Below, in pieces: positions 12,386-23,994 of a stretch of 64,000 nt of DNA. Position numbers and translations under genes: made by a program. Numbering within the stretch: position 1 is the first letter of the stretch; each line of letters opens with the position of its first letter. The stretch comes from Paguma larvata (Eukaryota > Chordata > Mammalia > Carnivora > Viverridae), in NCBI GenBank assembly GCA_030068075.1, contig CM057839.1, forward strand, positions 17,339,167 through 17,403,166, read 5' to 3'. Below the pieces are notes generated by a model, which worked only from the letters and a program-made list of their open reading frames with translations, did no database searches and was not told the DNA's origin.

Positions 12386-12885
12386 AAAAACAGTTAAATA
12401 TGAAAAAAATGGAATGAAGAAAATTATTTTTAACCTGGCATGAAAATATTGCATAAGTAATCCTTATTAAACTATGAGTTCAATGAAAATGTGACATAAT
12501 CCAAAATTGTAGTAAATATTTATTAGGTATTTAAATACTGACTGGCAGGAAGACTTTCCCAAGTTAGTAATACAGAAGTGATCAGATGCAATTTAATAAT
12601 TCTTCATCTGATGTATTTCCTAACCTATACTAGCACTGGTTTTCCACATATGCCTTCACCTAGAAGAGGAAATGGAAGTACTGAGTTACAAGAGAAGATA
12701 CTTATTATTCTTTTACCAAACTTAAATTTACATCATGCTTAATAGAAGCTGTGATACTTCTCTATGGTCAAACACTTAAAAATGTAAGGGCATTCAATCA
12801 CAATATTTAGATACCAACTCACATTTTTTAGAAGGCAAAAAACAAAGCACAATCCTGAAATAGTTTACAATGAATGACAGAATTA
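12386..12885. other. Unassigned sequence
   Basis: AT-rich sequence left of the L2 relic. No repeat family or exon recognised. Confidence 0.45.
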
Positions 12886-12889
12886 TTTT

Positions 12890-13560
12890 GAGTGGATTGA
12901 AACATTCAACAAATATTTATGTAGCACTATGTACAAGGCACTATGCTATGTGCAGAAGATAGCAAGGTGAACAAACCAGATAAAAATCATACACTTACAA
13001 TGGAATGTTATTCAGCCATAAGGAAGAAGGAAATCCTGCCATTTCCAACAACAGAAATGGATATTAAGAGCATTATGCTGAGTGAAGTAAATAAGGCAGA
13101 GAAAGAAAAACGCTGTATGATATCACTTATATACGACGTTTTAAAAAGCCAACGCATGGAACAGAGACTAGAATGGTTCACAACACGGGGGTGGGAGAGA
13201 CAGGGAGATATTAGTTAAAGGATACACACTTCATGTCATAAGGTAAATAAGCTCTGGGGATCTAGTGTATAGTGTGGTGATTATAATTAATAATACCCTT
13301 GGAAGTTGCTAAGGGAGTAGCTTTTAAACATTCTCACTATGAAAAAGAAACAATTATGTGATGTGATGAAGGCGCCAGCTAAGGTCATGGTGGTAATTGT
13401 CTTGCAATATACAAATGTCTAAAATTAACATGCTGTGTACCTTAAACTTACACATTGTTGTCTGTCAATTATTTCTCAATAAAACTGGAAAAAATCCATG
13501 CTTTCGTGGAGCTAACATTATATTCAGGTATGCTGGATCGTCTGCATTTACCCCATTTAC
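12890..13560 (+). repeat. L2 relic split by an L1 insertion
   Basis: The left part (12890-12990) has the ancient-LINE phrases 'caacaaatatttatgtagca' and 'ggcactatgctatgtgcaga', ending 'gataaaaatc'. The right part (13490-about 13560) resumes with 'aaaaatccatgctttcgtgg' and 'agctaacattatattcagg', the natural continuation of the same consensus. The two halves join across an inserted L1 tail at 12991-13489. Confidence 0.65.
12991..13489 (+). mobile_element. 5'-truncated L1 3' end, nested in L2
   Basis: Starts in the last codons of L1 ORF2 (the frame from 12943 includes NGTMECYSAIRKKE-like and MISLIYDVLK residues typical of the ORF2 C-terminus) and runs through a 3' UTR to 'ctcaataaaactgg' and a short A-tail at about 13489. 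It is flanked by the target duplication 'aaaaatca' (12982-12989) and 'aaaaatcca' (13490-13498). 5' truncation is the normal outcome of L1 insertion. The open frame at 12943-13218 is a remnant, not a gene. Confidence 0.85.
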
Positions 13561-13574
13561 TCCATTACCCCAAA

Positions 13575-13965
13575 GTGCTTTGAGCTCTGTCCAGTGACCT
13601 CAAGTACTGCTTGACTCCTTAGTTTTCTGGCTTCCTGTTGGTTTGACCAAAGAAAAGCAAATGTACAAATCAGAAGGGGAAGGAGAGAGCATCTGGGTAT
13701 TATTTCTCAGGATCCTTCCCTGCTAAGGCATGGCCTGACAGTGACTGTTTTTCTCTGCTTACATAGTAAGGGACAGATCTTGTAGTTTCAAGTATCTGCT
13801 CCTACCCTGCCTCCTTCAGACAATGGAAATAGGATTAACCCATCTAGCGTTGTCATCACCTGTGGGGTTTTTTTAAACCTGCCCGCATACTTGTAAATAG
13901 TCTTTTTGTTAAACTCTTTCCAATTTATCCTCTTTGAGTGTGCCATCTATTTCCTGAAGGGCTCA
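13575..13965 (+). repeat. Ancient interspersed repeat, family not named
   Basis: The phrases 'tggcttcctgttggtttgac' (about 13629), 'cttgtaaatagtctttttgt' (about 13889) and 'tgagtgtgccatctatttcc' (about 13937) match a mammal-wide repeat I recognise by sequence but cannot name with confidence. Because it contains an A-rich 'gttaaactc' signal it could be LTR-derived. No coding capacity. Confidence 0.45.
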
Positions 13966-14504
13966 AAATGATTGATAGAGCTAGGAAGGAAATAAAATTC
14001 ATAAGATAATTGAGAAAAGAATTTTAGCAAATTCTGTCAGCCACCCATCCATATCATCTTGGCCGTCACCATTCCTGTGAATGCTTCTTTTCTATACCCC
14101 TACCTGAGTGCTTTCTTTAGCCGCTAGTCTGCTAGGCTCAAGGATGGAGCAGGTGAGGCATGCTGGGAAGTCAGTGTTCCTTTCACCACCCTTCCCTGGA
14201 AGTCCTCAACCAATAACTGACAGGATATTGCTGGCAAAATCCTCAGCCCTTTAAATCTTGGTTGGAAGTACTTTGAGGCACTGTTTACACTGTGTCTCAT
14301 AATTCACCAGCGGGATTAGCCCCAGTTGCCCACAGTGGTAATCTGCTTAATAACACACCCTTGATTGGCTTCCTTTCTTTACTTGACACACTTCTCTATT
14401 CCACTGCTGATAATACACAGACACACACTCACACTACATTAAATTCACATTCTTGAACAAAGGTAAGCTCTGAGATTCTGAGGAGAAGAGGCACATGCTG
14501 TTAT
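13966..14504. other. Unassigned sequence, somewhat GC-richer than surroundings
   Basis: Contains 'accatgctgggaag'-like GC-balanced unique sequence and a short CA-rich patch at about 14417-14434. No exon, splice-bounded frame or repeat family recognised. Confidence 0.45.
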
Positions 14505-14720
14505 TTAGGTTTTTATGGCTCCTCTCTGGGCCTTGTGGCAAGAGAGATACGAAGAGTTGTGAGGGCAGAAGCAATGAGACCTGTCAGGGAGGTTAGTTAG
14601 TCTAGTGTACTGGTAGACAATGGCACTAATCCAGGACAAAGATGGTGAGAACTTGAGTGAGAATAGCAGTAGTGAAGAAAAGAATGGTCAGACTCTGGGT
14701 ATTGTTTCTAGATCTCCTGG
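14505..14720 (+). repeat. Possible L2-type relic
   Basis: 'cagggaggttagttagtcta', 'aatccaggacaaagatggtg' and 'gaatggtcagactctgggta' keep the order of an old L2-like consensus that I know. Divergence is high. The next 270 bases to 14979 ('tatttattgaaatatattat', 'cagaccctggagctcatgcc') may be a second L2/MIR piece. Confidence 0.45.
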
Positions 14721-14993
14721 TTGATATTTATTGAAATATATTATGTATTGGACATATCAAGATGGATACAGTCCCAATTCTCCTTTTAGAGGCGTGGAAA
14801 GCAAGTTTAGGAAAGTAAAGCAGAGCGTGTAAAGTCCTGACTGCAGACCCTGGAGCTCATGCCTCTTCACCGCAGCACTTTGTCAGGGAGGCCATCCTAA
14901 CCGTTGAGTGAGTGGAAGTAACAGGAGCCACTGAATAATAGAAAGGGCAATAGAAATAACATGAGGAGATAACACTTTCAAGAATGTTGGCAG

Positions 14994-15214
14994 GACACCT
15001 GGGTGGCTCAGTCGGTTGAGCGGCCGACTTTGGTTCAGGTCATGATCTCACGGTCTGTGAGTTCGAACCCTGCATCGGGCTCTGTGCTGATGGCTCAGAG
15101 CCTGGAGCCTGCTTCACATTCTGTATCTCCCTCTCTCTCTGCCCTTCCCCTGCTCATACTGTCTCTATGTCTCTCAAAAATAAATAAAAATGTTAAAAAA
15201 AATAACAAAAAAAA
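14994..15214 (+). mobile_element. CAN-SINE with intact promoter boxes and perfect 14-bp target duplication
   Basis: The head carries an RNA polymerase III A box 'tggctcagtcgg' (15004-15015), which fits the TRGCNNAGYNGG rule, and a B box 'gttcgaacc' (15061-15069), which fits GWTCRANNC. A felid-type internal segment, a CT-rich block (about 15128-15175) and an A-rich tail follow. The flanks are an exact 14-base duplication 'aagaatgttggcag' at 14980-14993 and 15215-15228. It has few departures from the family consensus. Together these suggest a relatively recent insertion. The 121-codon frame starting in the SINE is not a gene. Confidence 0.95.
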
Positions 15215-15228
15215 AAGAATGTTGGCAG

Positions 15229-15795
15229 TAAAAGAGAAAATATATGGAGTAACTAATAGACAAAAGGTACATTATTATTTTTTTATTTTCCTTTTTAACC
15301 TGGGAAAACCTTATTCTTGTTTATGTGCTCAGCAGAGGACACACTGGACAAAATATGTTATGGAGTGAAAGGGAATAACTGATCAAGGTGGACTTGGGAG
15401 CAGACAGAAGTTAAAGTGTATTCAAGGAGTTTACATCATAAGGAACTTACTAATATCTATAAATACATGCTCATTGTAAAATATTCAAATAAGAAAAACA
15501 AATACAGAAAAAAATCTATGCCGACATGTACCCCATTGGCAACAACCCTAAATGCCAATGCTATTGTTAAAGTCACCACACTTCAGTGGTTAACCTTCCA
15601 AATATTTGTGTGCATGTATTTGTGTGTTTAAATTTTTGCATAAAATGAGTCACAACAATGTGTCTTTGTGACTTTCTTTTTGCACATATATTTTGACATT
15701 TTTCCACATCAGCAAACATGAATCTGTTATATTATTCTTAATATTTCAGTTAAGACATCAGCTGCATACTACTATAAAAATCAAACCCATTTTAA
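15229..15795 (+). repeat. Probable old LINE-like relic, family uncertain
   Basis: From about 15440 the sequence 'tacatgctcattgtaaaata', 'aaacaaatacagaaaaaaat', 'ccaatatttgtgtgcatg'-like text and 'acatttttccacatcagcaa' follows a common old mammalian repeat with a 'catttccccatgtcat' phrase. I cannot name the family. 15229-15440 is unassigned. Confidence 0.4.
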
Positions 15796-15808
15796 ATTTA
15801 TTTTTTTA

Positions 15809-16026
15809 AATTCGTTAATGTTTACTTATTTTGAGAGAGAGAAAGTAAAAGAGAGAGAGAGAGAACGAACATGAGTGGGGAGGGGGAGAGAGAGAAAGAA
15901 TCCCAAGCAGGCTCCCACTATCAGCCCAGAGCCTGATGTGGGGCTCGAGCCCATGAAGTGTGAGATCATGACCTAAGCTGAAACCAAGAGGCAGACGCTC
16001 AACTGACTGAGCCACCCTGGGGCCCC
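15809..16026 (-). mobile_element. CAN-SINE, antisense (left half of an inverted SINE pair)
   Basis: On the plus strand it runs from a T-rich tail through a GA-rich block (15833-15899) to the complement of the tRNA-like head ending near 16026. An imperfect target duplication 'aaatttattttttta' (15794-15808) and 'aaactttatttttaa' (16027-16041) flanks it. The head lies next to the head of the following SINE. Confidence 0.9.
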
Positions 16027-16051
16027 AAACTTTATTTTTAAAAAATATTTA

Positions 16052-16262
16052 AGGGGCACCTGAGTGGCTCAGTCGGTTGAGTGTCCGACTTCAGCTCAGG
16101 TCATGATCTTATGGTTCCTGAGTTCAAGCCCTGCATCGGGCTCTGTGCTGACAGCTCAGAGCCTGAAGCCTGCTTCAGATTCTGTGTCTCCCTCTCTCTG
16201 CCCCTACCCCACTCATGCTCTGTCTCCCTGTCTCTCAAAAATATAAATATGTTAAAAAGATA
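16052..16262 (+). mobile_element. CAN-SINE, sense (right half of an inverted SINE pair)
   Basis: It starts 'ggggcacctgagtggctcag', has A-box-like 'tggctcagtcgg' and B-box-like 'gttcaagcc' (16122-16130), a CT-rich block, and an A-rich tail ending about 16262. It begins only 25 bases after the head of the antisense SINE at 15809-16026. No clean target duplication is seen. Confidence 0.92.
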
Positions 16263-17121
16263 TATAAAAACATGTAATTTTAGAATATTTCAGATTTACA
16301 GAAAAACTTGGGAAGATATTACAGAGCTTCCCACAAATACTACACACTGCTTCCTCTATTACTAACATCTTTCTTTGGTATGGTATATTTGCCATACTTA
16401 ATGAATAAATATTGAAATACTATTATTAACAAAAGTTCCTAGTTATTTATATTCTATTAAGTTTTCCTTAATTATCTTTTCTTGTCCAGGATCCCATCAA
16501 GAATATTATATTACATTTAGCTGTCTTATCTCTTTTGGCTTCTCTTGGCTGTGAGAGTTTTGTGGATCTTTATGTTTTCGATGACCTTGAGAGTTATGGC
16601 ATGTGCTGGTTAGGTGTTTTGTAGAATGTCCCTTACTTAGGATTTGCATGATGTTTTTCTCGTTTTGGGAAGAGGACTACAGAATAAAATGCCATGCCCA
16701 TATCATAGCAAAGGCATATATTATTACTGACGATTGTTGACGTTTGCCTTGATCACTTGGCTGAGGCAGTGTTTTCCATGTTTCTGCACCCTTTAAATTT
16801 ACCTTCCCCCCCCGCAAATTGTCATACTAGAAACTTTGGAAAGAGTTCATTATGAATAGATTATATTTAAAGAATACGGAGTTATACATGCTCAACCTCA
16901 TGAAGACAGAGTGTCTACATAGATTATTTGGACTTCTGCACAGCATACTTGTCTATTTTATTTGTTTTTATAATTATTTAAAAAATTGATATGAATTCAT
17001 ATTTTCTTTATACTTTGGGCTATAATCTAGTATATACTGTATTTATTCTATTGTTCAAACTGCTATCGCTTCCACTGTTGAAAGCTCTTTCAGTTAGCTT
17101 TTTTGTTGCTTTAACATATTC

Positions 17122-17175
<54 letters not shown>

Positions 17176-20040
17176 TTAGCACCTCTTTATTTTCTGGCAC
17201 TATAAGATTCTATAAAGTCATTTGAATATTTTCTGTCTCATTGCTAGAATCAAGTATTTCTTCATGGAGTCCTGGAGTCTTAATTTTTTTATTATTGGAG
17301 CATAATTTTAAAAATCAAGAGATGGACACTGGGTGTGTTCATTGCTGCTGGAGTGTAATTGTTCCTAGGTCTTCTAAGTGCGCAAAATGAAGATATGGGT
17401 GTGTATAGTAACCTGTGCATAAGCACATGTCTAAAATATTTGTATGTGTAACCATCATTATTAAACTGAACTTGAATTTATAATGGTGTTCTAAGTCTAA
17501 TCCATTACTACACGGATCATGTAGCCTCTGCATCCTGTTCATCTATAACCTCCTGCTCTAACAGAGATATCTGGTTCTTACTATATGTTATTCATTTTTT
17601 AAAATTATTCGATTCCAGTGTATGTGTATAATGGGTTCAGAACTGTTAACCTCTGTTCCCATGGAAAGACGCTTGATCAACCAGTCTACACTGGCAGTGT
17701 GTGATTCTTTCTGCCTTTAATCTCATAGTGTGCACTCATTTCAAAGTTACTTAGGTCAGCACTTTTCCTGCATACTCACTTCAGTGAGGCTGTAACAGAT
17801 AATTTTGTCACAGTCTGCGTTCTATCCTGGGATTTCATTGATCTCTAAATAATTTTTTAATTTGCATACGCTGTGTTCATTTTTTATGTTTCAAAGCTCA
17901 ATGGATTTTAACAAATGCATAGTATTATGTATCCATGATTCCAGTCCCCATACAGGATAGTTTCTCCACCCTAACAATGCCTTGTGCTCCACCTCTTCCA
18001 TGCCTCCCTCCTCCCACTGTGAACTCCTCAAAATCATTGATTTGTTTATCTACTCTATGATTTTTGCTTTTTTCAGAATATCATATAAATGCAATAATAA
18101 AGTACATAATCTTTTTGGCTTGATCACTTTTACCTATCAATATGTATTTTAGATTCATTCATGTCTGTACATGCCTTGATAGCTCATTCCTTTTTAATGC
18201 TAAGTAGTATTCTGTTATATGAAAATACCAATTTGTTTATCTGCTAACCTAGTAAAGGACATCCTGGTAGATTCCAATTTTTGGCAACTCTGCACAGAGC
18301 TGCCACAAACATTCATCTGTAGGTTTTTGTGCGGATGTAAATTTTCAGATCAGTTGGTAAATACTTATGAGCATGCACGCAGGGCCAGACAAGACTGTTT
18401 AACTTCATAAGAAACTGCCAAAGTGTTCTCCAAAGTGGCAGTCACTTTACACTCCCACCATCAGTGAATGAGAATTTCTATTATTACACATCTTCACTGT
18501 CAATTGGCATTGTTTTTTGAACAGTCCTTCTAATAAGTTTGTATCTTACTGTTGTTTTAATTTGTGATTTAATGACAAATGCTCTGAACATCATTCATGT
18601 GCCTATTTGCCATCTGTATATCTTCTTGGATGAGATATCTATTGAGACATTTTGTTCACTTTTTAACGGGTTGTTTATTTTCTGAGTATTGACTTTTTAA
18701 GAGTTTTTGCATATTTTGAAGATGTCTTTTATCAGATTTGTGCTGTGTAAATATTTTCTCCAAACCTGCGGCTTGTGTTTTACATCTCTTAACTATGTCT
18801 TTGGCAGAGCAGATATCTTTAATTTTAATCGTCTGTGTTATTTATTATTTAGCTTTTTATTTCATGGATTATATTTTTGGTGTTATATCTAAAGTTCATT
18901 ACCAAACCCACATTCACCTAGATTTTTTTCTGTTTTCTTCTAGATATTATACAGTTTGCATTTTATAATCTAGGTATATGATCTAAGTTATTTTTTGTGA
19001 AATATATACTTTGTTTCTAGGTTCATTTTTCTGCATATGTACACTTATTTCAGCACTATTTGTTGGAAAGAATATTCTGTTTCTTTTGAATTGACTTTGC
19101 ACCTTTGTCAGAGACAGAGGACTATATAATGGTGTTTCTATTTCTAGGCTTTCTATTCTCTTCCACTGATCTATGCATCTATTTGTTGATCAATACTATG
19201 CATTCTTAGAGCTTTATACTAAATCTTGCAATCAGGTTAGTCCTCCAATTTTGTTCTTCTTCAGTACCATGTTGACCATTCTAGGTCTTCTTTATTTTCA
19301 CATAAACTTTAGACTCAATTACTAATATACATGACTAGTAGCTTACTGTGATTTTCATTGGGATTATTTTGAATCTATGGAACAAGTGGTTAAGAATTGA
19401 CACTGGAACAATACTGAGTCTCCCAAACCATGAACATGGGGTATTTCTCCATTTGTTTGGATCTTTTCCAGGTTCTCTAATCTGTGTTTCATAGTTTTTT
19501 GCATACAAATCCTGTGTATATTTTGTCAGACTTATACTTGAGTTTTCCTTTTTATAATGTTGTTGCTAATGCACATGTTTTGTGATGCTAGTGTATTTTT
19601 TAAAAATTTTAAGTTTAAAATGTTTATTGATGGTATATAGGAAAAATTTGGTTTTTATATGTTATCTGTGTGTTCTGGGACCTTTGTGTTCTGTTTATTA
19701 GTTCCACAAGGTTTTGTGGCCATTTCTCTGGAATTTTTTCCATAGTCATCTATAAATAAAAATGTGTTCATTTCTTCTTTCCATTCTGAATACATTCTAT
19801 TTCTTTCTCTTGTCTTATTACATTAGCTAAGTTTTCAATCGTGCATAGAAATTGTGAGATGGAATCCTTGTTTTGTTTTCAACCTGAGCCAGAAAGTGTC
19901 TAGTTTCTGACTAGTATCCATAATGTAAGGGTTTTGTAGATGTGTTTTGTCAAGTCAGTCATCCTTCTAAGTGATATAATCCTTAATCTGCTTTCATTCC
20001 AGATGATGGATATTATTTATTGATATTAATTTCAGATAAT
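16263..20040 (-). mobile_element. Ancient L1M remnant (3' UTR and ORF2), antisense
   Basis: Read on the plus strand, 16370-17590 follows the complement of a long mammal-wide L1M 3' UTR: 'tccaggatcccatcaagaat' (16487), 'gttttgtagaatgtccctta', 'ttgatcacttggctgaggca' (16750), 'actttgggctataatctagt' (17012) and 'ttattttctggcactataag' (17187). From about 17840 to 20040 the complement of L1 ORF2 follows: 'aaagtgttctccaaagtggc' at about 18419, then 'gggttgtttattttctgagt' at 18668, and the region near 19400-19560. Old, AT-rich, with no intact frame. A (GT)25 array sits inside it. Internal small insertions or deletions are likely. Confidence 0.8.
17124..17173. repeat. (GT)25 microsatellite
   Basis: Fifty bases of uninterrupted GT repeat inside the antisense L1M 3' UTR. 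A pure run of this length is usually length-variable between individuals. Confidence 0.98.
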
Positions 20041-21409
20041 AGGACATATATTCCTATAGGACTTTTACTCAATCTAAAGCTTATGGTTTTAATACAAACA
20101 TAGTTTACTTATACATATGAAGATAGTAGCAAAGGAAACACACACACATACACACACACACACTAAAATAAGAAAGGAACTAGAGTTTAAGAAATATAAA
20201 AAGACCGACAACTAGGTGATAATATAAATTTTGCAATGAAACTGAGAAAAGCAAAGAAAGTTGAGATGAACTAAACCCCAGATAGTGAACACTGTTGAAG
20301 AGATTGGAATTACCCTAATTTGCTAGGACTATAGCGAAGTTGGGGGAATCAGTCACAACAAATCATAAAATTAGAAATACACTGAATATTTTTAAAAATA
20401 TTAGAGTGATTAAAAAATAATTCTAAATATACATATTACCTTTAGTAAAGTAAGCATCAAAACACTGTGAGAGGTAATCCTGAAAAGTTTCTGGAAATTA
20501 AGGGATTGTTAATGGAAATTCATCTGCAATACCCATTATTATGCATGCAATATGGGTGTGCTTTTTTTTTTTAAATCCATTAACATGAAAACTTATAAAA
20601 GCCTTCATAAATTCACTCAGATTTCAGTTTCTTGGGTTGATTTTTCCCAGAAGGTCGTACACTCCTCAATCATTAATTCTCCTACTATGTGTTTTTTCAG
20701 GAACATATGGCCAGTCTCTATTTCCTCAGTTTCTATTTTAGAACCTAATGCTGGTTCACAATTGATGTTTTGGTATGAGAGATTCATAACACAATTATTA
20801 AAATATCGAATTTATACTAAAATAAATATTTTGTCTAAGACACTTGGAAGTGTCTCTTATTAGATTTTCCATTTGCTGGGCATATGCTCCTGAAATCGCT
20901 GGGGGGAAAAGACATTTCTGAGAGCAGAATTTGACTGGGGGATGACAGAAATTTCTTAATAAAATTGTACTCATAAAATGCCAAACATAAAATCAATCCC
21001 TTTGCTTTTGAATCTTTTATCCTAAATGCCTACAGCATTGCCTTCAACATGAAAAATTTCAAAATCCTGAACAGTCAGCATGCCTACCTAATATATAAAC
21101 AACAACGCTGAAGAATTAAAGGAATTCTACACTCAGTAAAGAATGAAAAAACTAGATGTCAGTGGGATCAATGATAACAAAGTACATTAAAAATAAAATC
21201 TTACCGATGGGCTAATTATGAGACACAGCAACAAAAAACTCAAATCGACACTAAATTCTCACACTTATAGCTCTGCAAATTTTTCTAAATAAGAATGACC
21301 CATCAATTATGAAATTTTTGAAGCATAAAATGGGTAAATGGGATACGCTTAACATTTTTTCAAGTGTTGAAAGCACTATCATAGGTTTAAGACAATAATC
21401 ATAAAGTAA
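20041..21409. other. Unassigned sequence with a short CA repeat
   Basis: Position 20138-20163 is an interrupted (CA)n run. The rest is AT-rich with no exon or repeat family recognised. The 103-codon frame at 20552-20863 has no protein feature that I know. Confidence 0.45.
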
Positions 21410-21575
21410 TAGAGTTTGAGTTCAAAGAAAATGAGTGGTACGAATAATGAATTTAAACTTATTTTACTGACAAAGAGACAGAGAAAGTAAAGCCAAGTAA
21501 ATTTTCCATTTACCGAGAGAGGGAGTGGTTTGGCCAGGAGGAAAATCTGAATCTCTTGACTGACCTCAAGGTTTG
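21410..21575 (+). repeat. Possible MIR remnant
   Basis: 'attttactgacaaagagaca' (about 21460) followed by 'agtaaagccaagtaaatttt' and 'ggaaaatctgaatctcttga' (about 21540) keeps the order of the MIR 3' half (oligo-T 'ttacagatgaggaaact', then a 'gggattcgaaccc' block). Weak match. Confidence 0.4.
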
Positions 21576-21972
21576 ATTTTTTCCCTATAGCATTTATTTC
21601 AAAATATTTAATTCCCTGTTATTCCAATTGGAACTGAGTCCATTGAGCAGAAAATCACCGATACTAGTTACAGTTTTAGAATGAAATATGATTGTCATAT
21701 CATCAACAGTTTGCTCAGGAGGAGTTGAAGGTTGATGTCAGTTTTAAAACACAACTTAATAAAATATTGAAAATTACCAAGAACTTCAGTAGGGATATAC
21801 AAGATTTTTGTGTTGAAAAATGCAAATTAATATGAATAATAAGAGCATCACTTACTATGATGGATAGATTTATTACTGGTAAGAATCAAATTGTATATAT
21901 AGAGAGAAAGAGGAGGCAATACATATCCAAGTTTCCTCTGGAGCTTTACAGCAACTTAAAAAACAACTGATG
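21576..21972. other. Unassigned sequence
   Basis: AT-rich sequence with no recognisable feature. It ends at the target site of the next SINE. Confidence 0.45.
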
Positions 21973-22201
21973 TGGGGCACCTGGGTGGCTCAGTCAGTTA
22001 AGCCTCTGACTCTTGATATTGGCTCAGGTCATGGTCTTACTTTTCCTGAGTTTGGGCCAGCACTGGGCTCTGCACTGACAGCAGAGAGCATGCTTGGGAT
22101 TCTCTGCTTCCCTTTCTCTCTGGCCCTCCCCCGCTCATGCTTGTGTTCACACTCACACTCTCCGTTCCTTTCAAAAATAAATAAATAAACATAAAAAAAA
22201 A
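21973..22201 (+). mobile_element. CAN-SINE, sense
   Basis: A tRNA-like head 'ggggcacctgggtggctcag' begins at 21974. The body matches the felid type with a 'gcactgacagcagagagcat' variant. The tail is an (AAAT)n run at about 22176-22190 followed by As. An 'aactgatg' duplication is at 21965-21972 and 22202-22209. The body has a diverged middle (about 22070-22100) compared with its siblings, which suggests another subfamily. Confidence 0.92.
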
Positions 22202-22925
22202 AACTGATGGAAAAAATACATGGATAAAATGTTTACATGTATCTTAACTTCCAGAATAAGGTTATGGAAATGAATGCTGGGTTCCTCAGTTTTCTGATTA
22301 ATTTAGTAACATGCCCTGGTCTGCTTGAGATTAGGGAAGAAACAGAGTGCATCCTCTGGGTAGTACTGAAATATATGAACAGTATTTACTGAAAGCTCCA
22401 GCTGTAAAGACCACTGTAACACATGAAGGCAGAAGAAAGCTCACCACATATTGAGAGTTCTAGCTGGTAAGTGTGCATACATGACTCCTTTTGGCTGATG
22501 AAAACTACCCTCCATGAGTAGGATTCTACTGCATGCTCGTTTGTAATGGTGTCAGAGGAAAGTTATACCGTACAAGTAATTCAGAGCCATTGTATAAACC
22601 GAGACATCAAAAGTGACATATGCCCCAATTTTGATTACTTCTTCATCCAACAAAACACATTACCGATGAGGATTAATTTTTCAGTTAACAGGGATGAATA
22701 TTCTAGTCTATATAATCTACCTAGCTAACAACAACTCAGAGTTTTATTGTATTAAGTGTATTAAGGACTCAACTCCCTTGATGTATGCAGCAAATCTGGA
22801 AATAATAACAACAACCAAGAATACTGATGACCCAATTAAATCTACACTAGGGGGAAGATTCGCTTTAGTTATTCCATAGAAGCATTCCTAATATTCTCCA
22901 TTGATAAACAGCATATATATATGTA

Positions 22926-22962
<37 letters not shown>

Positions 22963-23994
22963 TATAAGCTATATATATATTTATATGTATTTAGCTTTCA
23001 TATATTTTTATAAAAAGATTGGCGTAGTGCCATAAACTAACGATCGTATTTTAAAATAACTTCAAAAGAAGAAATGCATTAAAAAAAACTGAACACAATG
23101 CTATTTATCAGTATAAACAATGTGGAGTAACATAGTGACTTATTTCACCAGTAGAAATTTTGCATAATCATTTCCAATAAGAGATATATAGCTCTGAGAG
23201 AAGATAAACAAATGTAGAAAATAGCAAAGAGCCAAGTAACATCATATATGGGTGCCTGTATATAGAGATATGAAATTATTTAGAAAAGGTGTGTAAAACA
23301 TTTGTCATAAAAAAGTATTTCATGTCCTAAGAAAGACTGTCATGTTGTATCCAATCAATATATATATCTAGTAAGACTAAATATATATGGTTGCAGTAAA
23401 ATATTAATAATATTCTATAGGACAAGATATGAATCTTGTTTCCTTTCATCATTTTAGAGTCTGAAAAAAATGCCTATTCCCTTACAAACACACTAATATT
23501 TATTGAATGGTTGAATAAACATACACCATTTTGTATTCAAATTAAATATCAATGCAATAAGAAGAGTTTAGAAGAGTTGACTTTCATTATTTTCAAGTAA
23601 GGGTAACATATAGCCTGTATGGTGGAAGTGTCTTTCCAGAATGTTTATCTTTTGTCTCTGTAATGGACTCAAAAATCATTTTATGCTAATTTCTGAATTT
23701 GAGAATGCTATTATTATAAGGATATTTCAAATTAAGTCCCTAACCTGCTTAAGATTGTCTTGATGTTTGGCTATCTCATGAGATTTTTTTTGGCACTCAA
23801 GAACAGAGCTAGAATTAAGATTCCTTGTTCTATGTCTGGCTGGGGAGGAGGCGTTTTCTAGTTCCTCTCAACTAAAAGTGCTGCATTTAATTCTGAGTCT
23901 TCGCAGGCAACATAGATTCAGTTGGCCTGCTTCAAACTCATAGGAAAAAAAACCTCATCTCCTGGCCCCAAGAGAGGGAGCATTAAAATTTAAG
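22202..23994. other. Unassigned sequence with AT/GT simple repeats
   Basis: About 1.8 kb with no exon or transposon family recognised, apart from the microsatellite at 22912-22985 listed separately. The short frames at 22546-22879 show no known protein feature. Confidence 0.45.
22912..22985. repeat. Compound (TA)n-(TG)15-(TA)n microsatellite
   Basis: An AT run, then (TG)15 at 22932-22961, then a second AT run to about 22985. It is likely length-polymorphic. Confidence 0.95.

Noticed and set aside
15004..15069. RNA polymerase III A and B boxes suggesting a tRNA gene
   Set aside because: The boxes belong to a SINE head. There is no complete cloverleaf, and SINE body, CT block, A-tail and target duplications follow.
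15003..15368. Open frame of 121 codons starting MAQSVERPTL
   Set aside because: It starts inside a CAN-SINE head. The same MAQSV-type start recurs in several SINE copies across the window in both orientations, so it is tRNA-derived SINE sequence read as protein.
16991..17179. Open frame ending in alternating Cys-Val residues
   Set aside because: It is translation of the (GT)n microsatellite.
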